This document shows positions 46,989-56,768 of a stretch of 64,000 nucleotides of DNA, piece after piece. Positions within the stretch are counted from its first letter, which is position 1. The number at the start of each line of letters is the position of its first letter. The notes beneath the pieces were generated by a model. The model did no database searches. It was not told where the DNA came from and was given only the letters and a program-made list of their open reading frames with translations. Both the position numbers and the translations under genes were made by a program. This DNA is from Ignavibacteria bacterium (GTDB lineage Bacteria > Bacteroidota > Ignavibacteria > Kapaibacteriales > UBA961). Where the stretch lies: NCBI GenBank assembly GCA_016720145.1, contig JADJXV010000007.1:215924-279923 (forward strand). Direction: 5' to 3'.

Positions 46989-48212
46989 ATGGATAACTCA
47001 AATTATACTCCGTCCGAATTAATAGATCTTGCTCTGGATTGTGAGTTGGATACCAGCCAAGCTACCTCACTATTTGAATTACTCTCTCGAGACAGCTCGT
47101 TGCAAGAAGAATTCCGTCAAGCAGTAGCAATACGCAGAGCGCTATCGAACGATGTATTAGCCAGTATTCCAACGCTTGAGTTTACAAAATCCTTGTTCCA
47201 GCGTGCAGGTGTAGAAATGCCTTCAGATGTCACCCCCTCTTTTTTTGCCAGAACTGGTCTAAAATGGGCATCTCTTGCTACTACGGCATTTGTGTTCTTA
47301 GGAATAGGAATAATCGCGACAATGAATATAGACAGATTTTATGAAAGACAGGCTGCAGAGTCGTATAGTCCAATACAGCTTCCGAAACTATATTCAATCG
47401 AAGCGGCATCGAAAAAAGAACCAGCAACGTATAACGATAACCAAATACTCAATTATTCTGAAAATACCCTCTCACCTTTTCACACACCTACCTATCACCA
47501 CAATCAGAAGGCTAGTAAAGGCACAACCGATGGCATTACCATAATGTCCGAAAATGACAGGGCTGAGCTGTCGGTTGGCCTTTCTTCTGTGAATATTTCT
47601 GCTGTCGAACCGCAAAATAACATCAATTCTTTTACAACTAATTTAGTTGAAGTCAACGAAGAATTAGTTGGTAATATAAGTATAGATTATCCAAGCGGAT
47701 TAAACGACAACTCAACTACATCCGCAAATATAGATAGAAGTATATCATTGCAAGTAAGGGGTGTTCTAGCAGGTAAGTTGTTTAATAATCAATCCTTAGT
47801 TGTTCCATCACCCCCATTAATGAATAACATAGGAGTTACGTTAAGGTATGATTTAAGTGAAAATCATGCCATTGGGATTGAAGTAGGGCAAGAAAGTTTC
47901 CCTAGTATGATTGAAACTAGTGATGGTCGTCTTCAGCCTACTGCAGCTATCGCTTGGACAGGCATTTCTTACCAATACTCTTTACAAGCAATAAAACTAT
48001 TGGGAGGTATAAAACCATTTATTCAAACTGTTGGCGGCGGAACGGGGTTTGGCCCAATAGCTAAAGGAATAATAGGGGTGAGTTTACCTATTAAAAACAG
48101 GATGTCTATATTTACAGCAGCAGAGGGCACCGTAATTGGGTATCAATACCATTCAGATTGGTACAGTGCTCAAAAAGTATCATTTTGTACAGGTATGATG
48201 TTAACTTTTTAA
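46989..48212 (+). CDS. Anti-sigma-like membrane protein with barrel-like C-terminal region
   Basis: A 407-residue protein. Residues 1-90 are a soluble helical segment with acidic patches (ELIDLALDCELDTSQATSLFELL), as in anti-sigma N-termini; no zinc Cys/His motif is seen. Residues about 95-117 form one membrane helix (ASLATTAFVFLGIGIIATM). A Ser/Asn-rich linker of about 140 residues follows. The last 150 residues read as alternating beta strands (IGVTLRYDLSENHAIGIEVG, AIAWTGISYQYSL, SFCTGMMLTF) and end in Phe, like a small outer-membrane barrel. The role is inferred from the adjacent ECF sigma gene. The barrel is inferred from pattern only. Confidence 0.6.
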   Translation: MDNSNYTPSELIDLALDCELDTSQATSLFELLSRDSSLQEEFRQAVAIRRALSNDVLASIPTLEFTKSLFQRAGVEMPSDVTPSFFARTGLKWASLATTAFVFLGIGIIATMNIDRFYERQAAESYSPIQLPKLYSIEAASKKEPATYNDNQILNYSENTLSPFHTPTYHHNQKASKGTTDGITIMSENDRAELSVGLSSVNISAVEPQNNINSFTTNLVEVNEELVGNISIDYPSGLNDNSTTSANIDRSISLQVRGVLAGKLFNNQSLVVPSPPLMNNIGVTLRYDLSENHAIGIEVGQESFPSMIETSDGRLQPTAAIAWTGISYQYSLQAIKLLGGIKPFIQTVGGGTGFGPIAKGIIGVSLPIKNRMSIFTAAEGTVIGYQYHSDWYSAQKVSFCTGMMLTF

Positions 48213-48244
48213 ATAATATTATTTTTAAATAAGGGGAGTTGTTT

Positions 48245-49709
48245 ATGCATAAGTATATAAGATATATCTTAGTATCGTGTACTATAGGTGTAATGATAAT
48301 AATTGGAGCTTGCAAAGAAAAGCTACCTGTCGAAGATGGGAACGAACCAATTGATCTCGACGAGACCACAGTTCAATTGGATTCCAATTTGGTTGCTTAT
48401 TGGAATTTTGACGACAATACCGCAACAGATAAAACTGGACACGGCTTTAATGGGGAGCTAATGAGTACATTCTCTACACCGTCTGAAGGTGCTAAGGGCA
48501 GCGGTTTAAAGTTCAATGGTATTGATAACTGGTTTAACGTTGGTGACAGCGATAAAAACTGATTGAATCTGGGGAAAGCTACAACTATTACTGCATGGGT
48601 AAAGAAAAAATACGCAAGGTTTCGCAGCCATTATGACAAAATGGGACGCAGATAAATATCCCTACGGTTCAGACTGGTGGTTTGGCTTATACGACGGTGA
48701 AATTCATTTTACAAATAACGGAGATGGGTGTGGACGCTATTGCCCAGATAAAATGAGTCAAGGATTAAATATTCCAAATAATGAATGGACTATGATAGGT
48801 GTTATAATCACAGAAAATAAACTTTACTACATAAAGAACGGTGAAATTATTGATACCGATCAAGGTAATTATCGCTTTAATTATAGTTCATCCCACATTC
48901 GATTTGGTAAACAAAACGATAATACAATTGGAAATGAAAGTTGGTTTAGAGGTAACCTTGATGAAGTAAGAGTTTATAGTCGTGCGCTTAATAAATCAGA
49001 GCTTGAAAGTATATATTTAATGTTTGACAATCAGCCTGTGATAGATTCACTACCACCGTTGGTAGATGTACCTGATTTACTTGCAAGATGGAGTTTTGAC
49101 GATTTTACTGCTACGCATAATTCAGGAAATGGTTTTAATGGAACGAAAGTTGAAAGTTTTCGGGTTTCAGACGGCGTTCGTAATAAGGCAATGAATTTCT
49201 ACACAGATGGCTCATGGATAGATGTGGGGAATAAACAACTACTTACTTCTGGTAAAGATATGACAATCACAATGTGGGTGCGACCTACAAGTGTAGATGG
49301 ATTTCATGCAATATTAACTAAGTGGGAAGTTGAAAATAAGCCATCAGGATTAGATTGGTGGTTCGGAATATATGGCGGAGAGTTACATTTTACAAATAAT
49401 GCAACAGGATGTGGTGGTTATTGTCCTAATAAAATGAGCAACGGTCTTGGTATTCCAGAAAACGAATGGACTATGATTGGCGTGGTTACAAATAACACAG
49501 TTTATTACATTAAGAACGGAAAAATACTTGATCAGGATAATGGGAATTACTCGTTTACACACTCTGCTGCCAAAATTCGTTTTGGGAGACAAAATGGAGT
49601 AATGCTTGGTAATGAGAGTTGGTATCGAGGCAGTTTGGATGAAGCTTGTGTTTATAATCGAGCACTTTCGGAAGCTGAGCTAATGAGCCTATATACAAAT
49701 AAGCAATAA
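48245..49709 (+). CDS. LamG lipoprotein (two LamG domains), frame broken by clustered indels
   Basis: ATG 48245 has a GGGGAG site and a lipobox (VMIIIGAC, Cys about residue 23). The first LamG unit begins NLVAYWNFDDNTATDKTGHGFNG. The frame is lost at 48560 (TGA) and regained by about 48633. Within 70 bp the expected protein (LIESGKATTITAWVKK, then TQGFAAIMTKWDA) needs three small corrections, at 48556-48560, in a G4 run near 48576 and in an A6 run near 48609. After that two WWFG..GE(I/L)HFTNN blocks, each with a Cys pair and GLxIPxNEWTMIGV, run intact to 49709. Related to the LamG unit at 43.3 kb. It could be surface-exposed; ligand unknown. Confidence 0.7.
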
Positions 49710-49727
49710 GGTTTTTTAACCTATAAA

Positions 49728-49765
49728 TTAAAAACCACTTGAATGATTTTCAGGTGGTTTTTTTT
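49728..49765 (+). terminator. Rho-independent terminator after the LamG lipoprotein gene
   Basis: AAAACCACTTGAA and TTCAGGTGGTTTT form a long stem with a 5-base loop, followed by more T residues. The clpB start lies about 70 bp downstream. Confidence 0.88.
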
Positions 49766-49834
49766 ATTCCAAATTTTCCAACCCACCAATTCGTCATCAC
49801 CACTTCCAATTGTACAATTACGAAAGTAAATCCT

Positions 49835-51148
49835 ATGAACCTCCAGAAACTTACCCTCAAAGCTCAAGAAGCATTGCAAACGGCACAAGAAATTGCTGCA
49901 AATTATAATAATCAAGCCATTGAGCCTATACATTTACTTGCTGCACTCGTTCAGGACTCTGCCGGAATTATCCCCCCAATGCTCCTCAAGCTCGGCGCAA
50001 ATATGAATTACCTCAAAATCAAAATTAACGAGCAGATTGAATTACTTCCCAAATCCACCGGGTCGAATGTAAGTCATTACCTTTCTTCCGGGGTCTCTGC
50101 AGTCTTAGATGCCGCCCTCAAAGAAGCCACTGCACTTAAAGATGAGTATGTGAGTACTGAACACGTTCTGATTACCCTTGCCGAGCAAAAATCAAACGCT
50201 TCCGGGCTTCTCCGTGACCAAGGTGTAAATAAAGAATCAATACTCAAGGTGCTTACTGAATTCAGGGGAGACCGCCGTGTTACTGACCAAAACCCTGAAG
50301 ATAAGTATCAGTCATTACAACGGTATGGGAGGATCTTAAATGATGAAGCACGAAAAGGTAAAATTGACCCTGTTATAGGTAGGGAAGATGAAGTTCGTCG
50401 GGTGTTGCAAGTGTTGTCGCGCCGCACAAAGAACAATCCGGTTCTTATCGGAGAACCAGGTGTCGGTAAAACAGCAATCGTTGAGGGAATTGCACAGCGT
50501 ATCGTCTCGGGCGACGTACCCGAATCACTTAAAACCAAAACAATCGTAGCACTTGATATGGGCTCACTCGTTGCGGGTACAAGTTTTCGGGGACAGTTCG
50601 AAGAGCGCCTCAAAGCAGTGATTAAAGAAGTAACAGACTCCGATGGTGAATTTATCCTTTTTATAGATGAACTCCATACGCTCATCGGCGCGGGTGCAAC
50701 ATCCGGAAGTATGGACGCTGCGAATATCCTCAAGCCTGCACTAGCACGTGGCGATCTTCACTGTATTGGTGCTACCACCCTAGATGAATATCAGAAGCAT
50801 ATTGAAAAAGATCCGGCCCTCGAGCGCAGGTTTCAAAAGGTACTCGTTGAAGAGCCGACCATAGATGACACGATATCCATACTTCGTGGCTTAAAGGAAC
50901 GATACGAGGTTCATCACGGTGTTCGAATTACGGATTCGGCAATTGTTGCGGCCGCTCAGTTGTCTTCACGCTATATCACTGACCGATTCTTGCCTGATAA
51001 AGCTATTGATCTTGTAGATGAAGCAGCAAGTAAGCTACGAATTGAGATTGACTCCATGCCCGAAGAACTCGACTCCGTCGAACGCAAAATACGCCAACTT
51101 GAGATTGAACGCCAAGCACTGTTGAGGGAGCTGAATAACGCAGCTTAA
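49835..51148 (+). CDS. clpB: ClpB chaperone, N-terminal half only
   Basis: The start is placed at ATG 49835 (MNLQKLTLKAQEALQTAQ), the standard ClpB start. The 437-residue product has the two N-terminal Clp repeats, the first AAA+ module (Walker A GEPGVGKTAIVEGIA near residues 206-220, Walker B FILFIDELHTLIGAG near 277-291, IGATTLDEYQKHIEKDPALERRFQ) and the beginning of the middle-domain coiled coil (MPEELDSVERKIRQLEIE). It stops at LLRELNNAA. Full ClpB is about 860 residues. The rest of the middle domain and the whole second AAA+ module are missing here. The last 87 bp recur 2 kb downstream. It is either a rearranged, probably non-disaggregating gene or an assembly junction. Confidence 0.88.
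   Translation: MNLQKLTLKAQEALQTAQEIAANYNNQAIEPIHLLAALVQDSAGIIPPMLLKLGANMNYLKIKINEQIELLPKSTGSNVSHYLSSGVSAVLDAALKEATALKDEYVSTEHVLITLAEQKSNASGLLRDQGVNKESILKVLTEFRGDRRVTDQNPEDKYQSLQRYGRILNDEARKGKIDPVIGREDEVRRVLQVLSRRTKNNPVLIGEPGVGKTAIVEGIAQRIVSGDVPESLKTKTIVALDMGSLVAGTSFRGQFEERLKAVIKEVTDSDGEFILFIDELHTLIGAGATSGSMDAANILKPALARGDLHCIGATTLDEYQKHIEKDPALERRFQKVLVEEPTIDDTISILRGLKERYEVHHGVRITDSAIVAAAQLSSRYITDRFLPDKAIDLVDEAASKLRIEIDSMPEELDSVERKIRQLEIERQALLRELNNAA
51048..51134 (+). repeat. Direct repeat, copy 1 (3' end of truncated clpB)
   Basis: An 87-bp segment within the clpB coding region that recurs at 53081-53167 with two differences (51121 G versus A, 51127 G versus A). The two copies flank the SBBP protein gene. 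Confidence 0.95.
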
Positions 51149-51247
51149 GAATGCTATCATGATTTGGAAGGAAATTGATTTACCGTATGTCGTATCAAAC
51201 AATACACGATACGATTATTCTGGCACTGATTTATTAACTCAGATGAG

Positions 51248-52953
51248 CTAATATTTTACAATGGCAGTTCTATAAGTCGTTTCATTTTGATAAACTTCAA
51301 TGAAGTATAGCCCTGAGGGTTGATTACTAATATCAATCACAAATGTATCGCCGGTAACTTCTTCTATTTCAAATACTAGTTGTCCAAGCAGATCGAAAAT
51401 TCTCAACTTGCCGTTTGTAATAGTTTTTGTTAGGTCAAGATTTAAAAAATCGCTGCATGGGTTTGGGTAAGTAAGGAAAATATTTTCTTGGGGAACTATT
51501 ACCGAAGGGCTGAACTTCTTAATAAATGCATCATGGGAACCGGATGAAGTTAACTTATAGGTAAAATTATTATCTAATGAAAAATCGCCTACTTCAGCAA
51601 AATAACCGATAGAATAAATGGTACCACTGCGATCTACTGATACATCAATCCCCAAATCATCGTAAGAACCACCCATTCTTTCTGCCCAAGTAAAGTTACC
51701 GGACGAATCTAGTTTTGAAATAAAAATATCTCGGAGTCCCACAGATGTTAAACTATATGATTGTTGCCCAGGATCAAAATCAGCTTTCCCGCTGAACCAA
51801 CCGATTGTATATATATTACCAGCACCATCAAGCGTCAAAGAACTAGCTGCATCTGTAGAATCCCCCCCCAATTGTTTGACCCAAAGAAAATTACCATTTA
51901 CATCTAATTTGCAGATAAAAACATCAGTCAGACCATTAGCCGTTATGTTAGATACATTCGGTCCGGGATTAAAGTCTGCTGTACCTTCAAATGAGCCAGT
52001 TGTATAAATATTTCCCGCATAATCCAGTTCTATAGAATATCCAATATCCCTAGCTGGTCACCCATTTGTTTTGCCCAAATCAATTTTCCTGTTGAATCTA
52101 ACTTAGTAACAAAGATATCCCTGCTCAATTCCGAATTTAAAATAAATGTGTCTATCCCGGGATCAAAGTCAGATATTCCAATAAATGAACCTGTTGCATA
52201 TATATTTCCAGTTGCATCTAATGTAAGTGAGTGTAGTAAATCTTGAGAATTGCCCCCCATCTGTTTAGCCCAGACAAAATTACCTAATAGGTCTAGTTTC
52301 GCAATAAATATATCGTAGCTATGATCTGAGCCGGCTGCCGTTAAGTTGAAAAACTGTTCACTTGGGTCAAAATCTGCGATATCGCTAAAGTAACCTCCAA
52401 CGTATACGTATCCTGATAAATCAACAGCTAAGGTTGATAGTTGCTCGATAGACCCACCACCCATTCGTTTAGCCCAGATAAAATTACCAGAAGAATCTAA
52501 CTTGGTTATAAATATATCATAGTCACCATCCGAGGTTAATTCATAGATTTCTGAATCAGGGTTGAAGTCAACCGTTCCTTTGAAAAAACCTGCCGTGTAA
52601 ACATTGCAAGACTCATCAATGGCGATAGCGTATCCACCATCGTTCAATGTTCCACGCATTTGCTTAACCCATAACAAATTTCCCGCGCTGTCTAATTTGG
52701 CAACAAATATGTCTGATTCGCCAGATGATATCAAATGTACAGTATTTATACCTTCGCCAAATCGAGCCTTTCCTTGAAACCATCCTGTGATATAGACATT
52801 TCCGTTAGAGTCTATAGCAAGTGAGTTGCCTTCGTCCTTGAGGGTTCCCCCCATATTTTTTGCCCAATGGAATTTGGATAACTGGGCATTTGCAATAACA
52901 AGTGCAAAAAAGTAAATGCAAAAAAGAACAGTAGTAAATTTCATCATTTTCAA
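51248..52953 (-). CDS. SBBP-repeat beta-propeller protein with T9SS domain, one frameshift
   Basis: A signal peptide (VLFCIYFFALVIANAQ) is followed by about nine SBBP units of the form WAKxMGG...A.D..GNVY.TG.F.G.ADF.PG...L.S.G..DIF..KLDS.GN, typical of secreted propellers in FCB bacteria. The protein ends in a T9SS-type domain (TYPNPCSDFLNLDL ... SNQPSGLYFIEVYQ). The frame breaks near 52048. Adding one G to a GGG run restores QMGDQLGDIGYSIELDYAGN and a continuous protein of about 568 residues. The gene lies between the two copies of the 87-bp clpB repeat, opposite in direction to clpB. Confidence 0.8.
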
Positions 52954-53080
52954 TATAATAATAGAACCAAGTTAAGTGTTACACTGAACTATACCTGACA
53001 CAATGGTTCGTTGCTATTTTATGTGCAAAACTAAACATATTCGCCTATCATACCAAATAGATTATTTTATCAAAGATGTC

Positions 53081-53179
53081 TTGACTCCATGCCCGAAGAA
53101 CTCGACTCCGTCGAACGCAAAATACGCCAACTTGAGATTGAACGCCAAGCACTATTGAGAGAGCTGACTGCTAATGTTT
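53081..53179 (+). pseudogene. clpB fragment and direct repeat, copy 2
   Basis: Bases 53081-53167 repeat 51048-51134 (85 of 87 identical). The fragment encodes the same middle-domain piece as the end of the truncated clpB and then stops differently (RELTANV*). It has no start and no continuation into the second AAA+ module. The rest of the 314-bp gap 52954-53267 holds no gene I can identify. Confidence 0.85.
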
Positions 53180-53267
53180 AAATGTAGTTACAGTAATTTA
53201 CCTTGACGTTTTTAGAAGTGTCGCGCGGCTGTTCTGTAGAGGCGAATTTAGCAGTATCTCCACCACT

Positions 53268-55001
53268 CTACTTACCTCCAAACCACGAGTTTTTGAGCAC
53301 TACTCGCGCCATCGCGTCCAGCGGATAATTACGCACATTCGGCTGCAGCATTCGGTAGTGCATCTCGTAGAAAAGCATCACCGCCGGAGCGTCCTTCATC
53401 GCCAGTGTTTCTGCTGTTCGATAATTACTCATACGCTCAGCGATACTGGTCGAAGCTACCGCCTTCGCCAATGCCTCACTCGCAGCAGGATTAGAATACC
53501 GCGTGCTGTTTGGATAACTCGGCTCATTGTCATTCACCGGTACCAGCGCCCCGTCCAGCAAATTGATGAAATTCTCGGCATCTGGATAATCACCATACCA
53601 CCGTGTTCCCCAAAAGTTCAGCTTGCCCTGCTCGGCAAGCGCCAGCAACTCGGCAAACTGCACCGTCTTTATCTCGACCTTCACATTTAATGCCTCGTCA
53701 AGCATCTTCTGCACCGCCTCGGCTACCTGCACAAGCCGCGGCTCGGGGTAAATATGAAGCTGCACCACCGGAAAACCCTTGCCATTCGGAAAACCCGCCT
53801 TTGCCATATACTCCCGCGCCTTGGGGAGTTCTAAGCCAAAGCCCGGAATAGAATCAATCGAATAATCCGGCATCACCGGCGGCGTAATGCCATGAATTGC
53901 CGGCGCATACGGCGCATTTCGGAGTACATAGCGCACGATTTTCTCACGGTCGATTGCCAGCGAAAAGGCACGGCGAACATCGACATTGTTAAATGGTGGC
54001 TTGGTGCATAAAAAGTCCAAAAACCACGAACACATCGCCGGCTGTTTCTGAAAAATAAACTTGTCGTACGGCGGCTTCGGATTACGCCCGGCATCCATCA
54101 CATTATCCAAAAATTCAGTCGGTATCGTATAACATTCGTCCAAATTTCCTTTCGAAAACTCCTGCAACTGTATCTTGTCGTCCTTAATAAAACTCACAAA
54201 CAAATTATCAAAAAACGGTAGCTGATTGCCTGTTTTATCATGCTGCCAATACTTAGGGTTACGCCGCATCGTCATCTGCCGGTCATGGTCCCATTTTTCA
54301 AAAATAAACGGACCCGTTCCCACCGGATTCTGAAAGAAATCAGCCCCATACTTCTCAACTGCTTCCCTAGGCACCACGCATCCAAGCGAATTAGCTAACG
54401 TCAGCAAAAATGGCGCACTCGGTCGCAAAAGCTCGATCTCAAGCGTCGAATCATTCACTGCGCGGATCCCACTGACAGACATACCACTTGCACGCTTTTC
54501 AAGCTGCGCCGTGTAATACTCCGTAGCACCGACGACCCGATCTTTAAAAGCCCAAAAATGTACCGAACGTGTGCCCGGATTGCAGCATCTCGCGAGCGAA
54601 TACTCCACATCACGCGCAACCATCTTGCGCCCGATTCCATTCGGAAAACATGGATTGTCGTGAAAATAGACGTCAGTGCGGAGATGGAATCTATATAATT
54701 TTCCATCAGGAGAAATTTCCCAACGTGTTGCTAATTCAGGGATTGTATTTAATGAAGAATCAAACGAAATTAAACGGTCAAATACCTGTAAGGCCAGATC
54801 ATCGGCAAGCTTGCTATTGATAATCACCGGGTCGAGACCATTGGGATTACCACGCACCATATTGATGCGATACGTGCCGCCATAGAACTTACCGTCCTTC
54901 GCCGCTCGAAGCGTTGATTGCTCCTGTTTCGGACAGCCCGTAAAAAGTCCGGCAAGCAAGAGAATGCACGCCGGTAAAAACACAGATTTTGAAATAATCA
55001 T
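53268..55001 (-). CDS. Oligopeptide ABC transporter substrate-binding lipoprotein (SBP family 5)
   Basis: A 577-residue protein with a lipoprotein signal (ACILLLAGLFTGC, Cys about residue 23). It has the SBP_bac_5 signature: YRINMVRGNPNGLDPVI, VFDRLISFDSSLNTIPELATRWEISPDGKLYRFHLR, FVARDVEYSLAR-type segment, NPVGTGPFIFEKWDHDRQMTMRRNPKYW, and FNNVDVRRAFSLAIDREKIV. Such proteins bind peptides or nickel/opine-type ligands outside the membrane for an ABC permease. No permease genes are adjacent. The gene is visibly richer in G+C than the AT-rich surface cluster. It diverges from lexA with a 96-bp gap. Confidence 0.92.
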   Translation of the reverse strand: MIISKSVFLPACILLLAGLFTGCPKQEQSTLRAAKDGKFYGGTYRINMVRGNPNGLDPVIINSKLADDLALQVFDRLISFDSSLNTIPELATRWEISPDGKLYRFHLRTDVYFHDNPCFPNGIGRKMVARDVEYSLARCCNPGTRSVHFWAFKDRVVGATEYYTAQLEKRASGMSVSGIRAVNDSTLEIELLRPSAPFLLTLANSLGCVVPREAVEKYGADFFQNPVGTGPFIFEKWDHDRQMTMRRNPKYWQHDKTGNQLPFFDNLFVSFIKDDKIQLQEFSKGNLDECYTIPTEFLDNVMDAGRNPKPPYDKFIFQKQPAMCSWFLDFLCTKPPFNNVDVRRAFSLAIDREKIVRYVLRNAPYAPAIHGITPPVMPDYSIDSIPGFGLELPKAREYMAKAGFPNGKGFPVVQLHIYPEPRLVQVAEAVQKMLDEALNVKVEIKTVQFAELLALAEQGKLNFWGTRWYGDYPDAENFINLLDGALVPVNDNEPSYPNSTRYSNPAASEALAKAVASTSIAERMSNYRTAETLAMKDAPAVMLFYEMHYRMLQPNVRNYPLDAMARVVLKNSWFGGK

Positions 55002-55097
55002 AGAAAATCCATTAAAAAAGTTGGTAATTTTGAAGCGTAACTCAGAGTACTCATTAGTGCAAATTGCATAAATTTTTCAAGAATTCAATTCAAAAAC

Positions 55098-55733
55098 ATG
55101 GCAAGTGTCCGAATCCCACTTACAGAACGTCAAAATCAACTATTACAGTTCCTTCGGCGGAAAATTCAGGTCGATGGTTTTCCTCCGACAATGCACGAAA
55201 TCTGCGCTGAATTAAGTCTCAAATCCACCAACGGCGTAAGCCAAATGCTCCAAGCACTCGAGAAAAAAGGGTATATCAAGCCCCGCACCAAAGGCGCATC
55301 GCGGGGGATTCAACTCCTCGGTCAGCAACCGGTGCAGCAGGCACAAGCAGCAGTTAAAAATGTAGTCATAATCGGTGAAGGCACAGCAAGTGAACCGCTT
55401 ACGGCGTTCCTTAATCCGCGTGGTCAGCTTGCAGTAGATACATCATATTTTACAGGAGAGGGGCAATTATTCGCCGCTGAAGTGAGCGATGACGGCATGA
55501 GCGCCGAGCATATTCTGGCTGGTGATCTGGTGATATGTGTCAAAAAAGACAAGCCGAAAGTAGGTTCGCTCGTGGTGGCAATCTATCAGGAAAGTACCCT
55601 CGTCCGCCGACTTGCCGGAGCAGGTGAACTGCATCCGGCAAGCAAGGGATTTCAAAAGGTTACGTTTGCGGTCGGTGACGATTCGGTCGCGATTCTTGGG
55701 AATGTCATCGGCGTCGTGCGCAAGATTCGATAG
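55098..55733 (+). CDS. lexA: LexA-like repressor with Arg in place of the catalytic Lys
   Basis: A 211-residue protein. The N-terminal winged helix (residues 1-75, PPTMHEICAELSLKSTNGVSQ ... KGASRGIQLL) matches LexA well. The C-terminal S24 peptidase fold keeps the nucleophile region (GMSAEHILAGDLVI, Ser135). The position of the dyad lysine (E. coli K156 in TVKRL) reads TLVRRL, so it is Arg170. The self-cleavage site, Ala-Gly in most LexA, reads Ala97-Ser98 (GTASEPL). LexA represses SOS genes and is removed by RecA-stimulated autocleavage, so this copy may cleave poorly or not at all. The palindrome GAGTACTC lies upstream, but I cannot show it is an operator. Confidence 0.9.
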   Translation: MASVRIPLTERQNQLLQFLRRKIQVDGFPPTMHEICAELSLKSTNGVSQMLQALEKKGYIKPRTKGASRGIQLLGQQPVQQAQAAVKNVVIIGEGTASEPLTAFLNPRGQLAVDTSYFTGEGQLFAAEVSDDGMSAEHILAGDLVICVKKDKPKVGSLVVAIYQESTLVRRLAGAGELHPASKGFQKVTFAVGDDSVAILGNVIGVVRKIR

Positions 55734-56630
55734 TTAATTCTCCCGCGCCTTGAGTGTGGTGATGATTTCCTCGAAATCGGAGGGCTCGAGATGGTATTTT
55801 TTCGAACAGTACTGGCACACAAGCTCATTCTGACCGGATGACTCCATGTCGCGAATTTCACTAACACCAAGCGTGAGAAGTATTTCCTTGAATCTATCCA
55901 TCGAGCAGCGACAGAAAAAGTCAATAGGTGAATTATTCACAATGTCGAATTCAAACGGCACGGCAAGCGCCAGTATATCTTCAAGCGACACACCGTCTGC
56001 GAGTAAATTTCCGATCGGTCGAAGATTCCTGAGCGCTTCCTCAATTTGCTCGATTTCCTGTTCGGTCGCGCCCGGCATCGCTTGTACAAGTACACCGCCT
56101 GCTTCGGCGATTTCACCGGCGTCAGAAAATAATACATCAAGCGTTATTCCCGACGGAATTTGCTCGGACTGCGCTAAGTAATAAGCAATATCTGTGGTTA
56201 TGTCGCTGCGTTGCAAATCGACAATCCCCATGACGGGTTCGAATTTATTATACAAATACTTCGACACTTTCAGAAATCCAATCCCAATTCCCTCGGAAAG
56301 TGAGTCGATTGCCGGAATTTCACTCGCCGCACGAGCATAGCCGCGAATTTCACCCACCTGCAATGCTTCCGCATAGATGGTACGCACAGGGCCATTTCCG
56401 TCAAATTGAATTGAAATACGTTCCTCGCCTTTTAAAAATGACGACAGCAGCGCTATATTCGAAAGTGCATGATTGAGTAAAAAGCCGGATAGTGAGTTAA
56501 GTTGATGATTTTCCATCGCAATGCGTGATGTAGCCGTAGATTTTACCGCCGCCACGCGGAATTTTCCGTTCTTGGTAATTGCACGAATGACACGGTCACG
56601 GAGCTGGTATTTTCATTTGAGGTCGTCCAT
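55734..56630 (-). CDS. hslO: 33 kDa redox-regulated chaperonin Hsp33, with TGA at codon 6
   Basis: Hsp33 holds unfolded proteins after oxidative stress. Its C-terminal zinc switch is present as CRC (FFCRCSMDRF) and CQYC (VCQYCSKKYHL), with the conserved segment between. The N-terminal end reads MDDLK-TGA-KYQLRDRVIRAITKNGKFRVAAVKST from ATG 56630. The residues after the TGA are typical Hsp33, so the TGA at 56613-56615 interrupts a real N-terminus. A GTG at 56555 could restart translation but would lose the first strand. The downstream body (AENHQL-type helix, then SGITLDVLFSDAGEIAEAGG and QAMPGATEQEI) is intact. The stop abuts the end of lexA, so the two converge with no gap. Confidence 0.88.
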
Positions 56631-56768
56631 TTGGTTCTCTTGATAATAATAAATAATGTGTAAAATTAACCCAATTTTGGGTTATCGTCAAATACATGAC
56701 GTGCGGCATGGCATACATCTTGCGGCATTGTCGATAATTAATTGCGGTATTCTGACTCTGAAATTGAT

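Noticed and set aside
55044..55055. GAGTACTC as a LexA operator upstream of lexA
   Set aside because: A single short palindrome, and the LexA motif of this lineage is unknown to me. No second copy near other genes was found.
56230..56245. GGTTCGAATT as a tRNA T arm
   Set aside because: It lies inside the Hsp33 coding region and has no matching anticodon or D arm.
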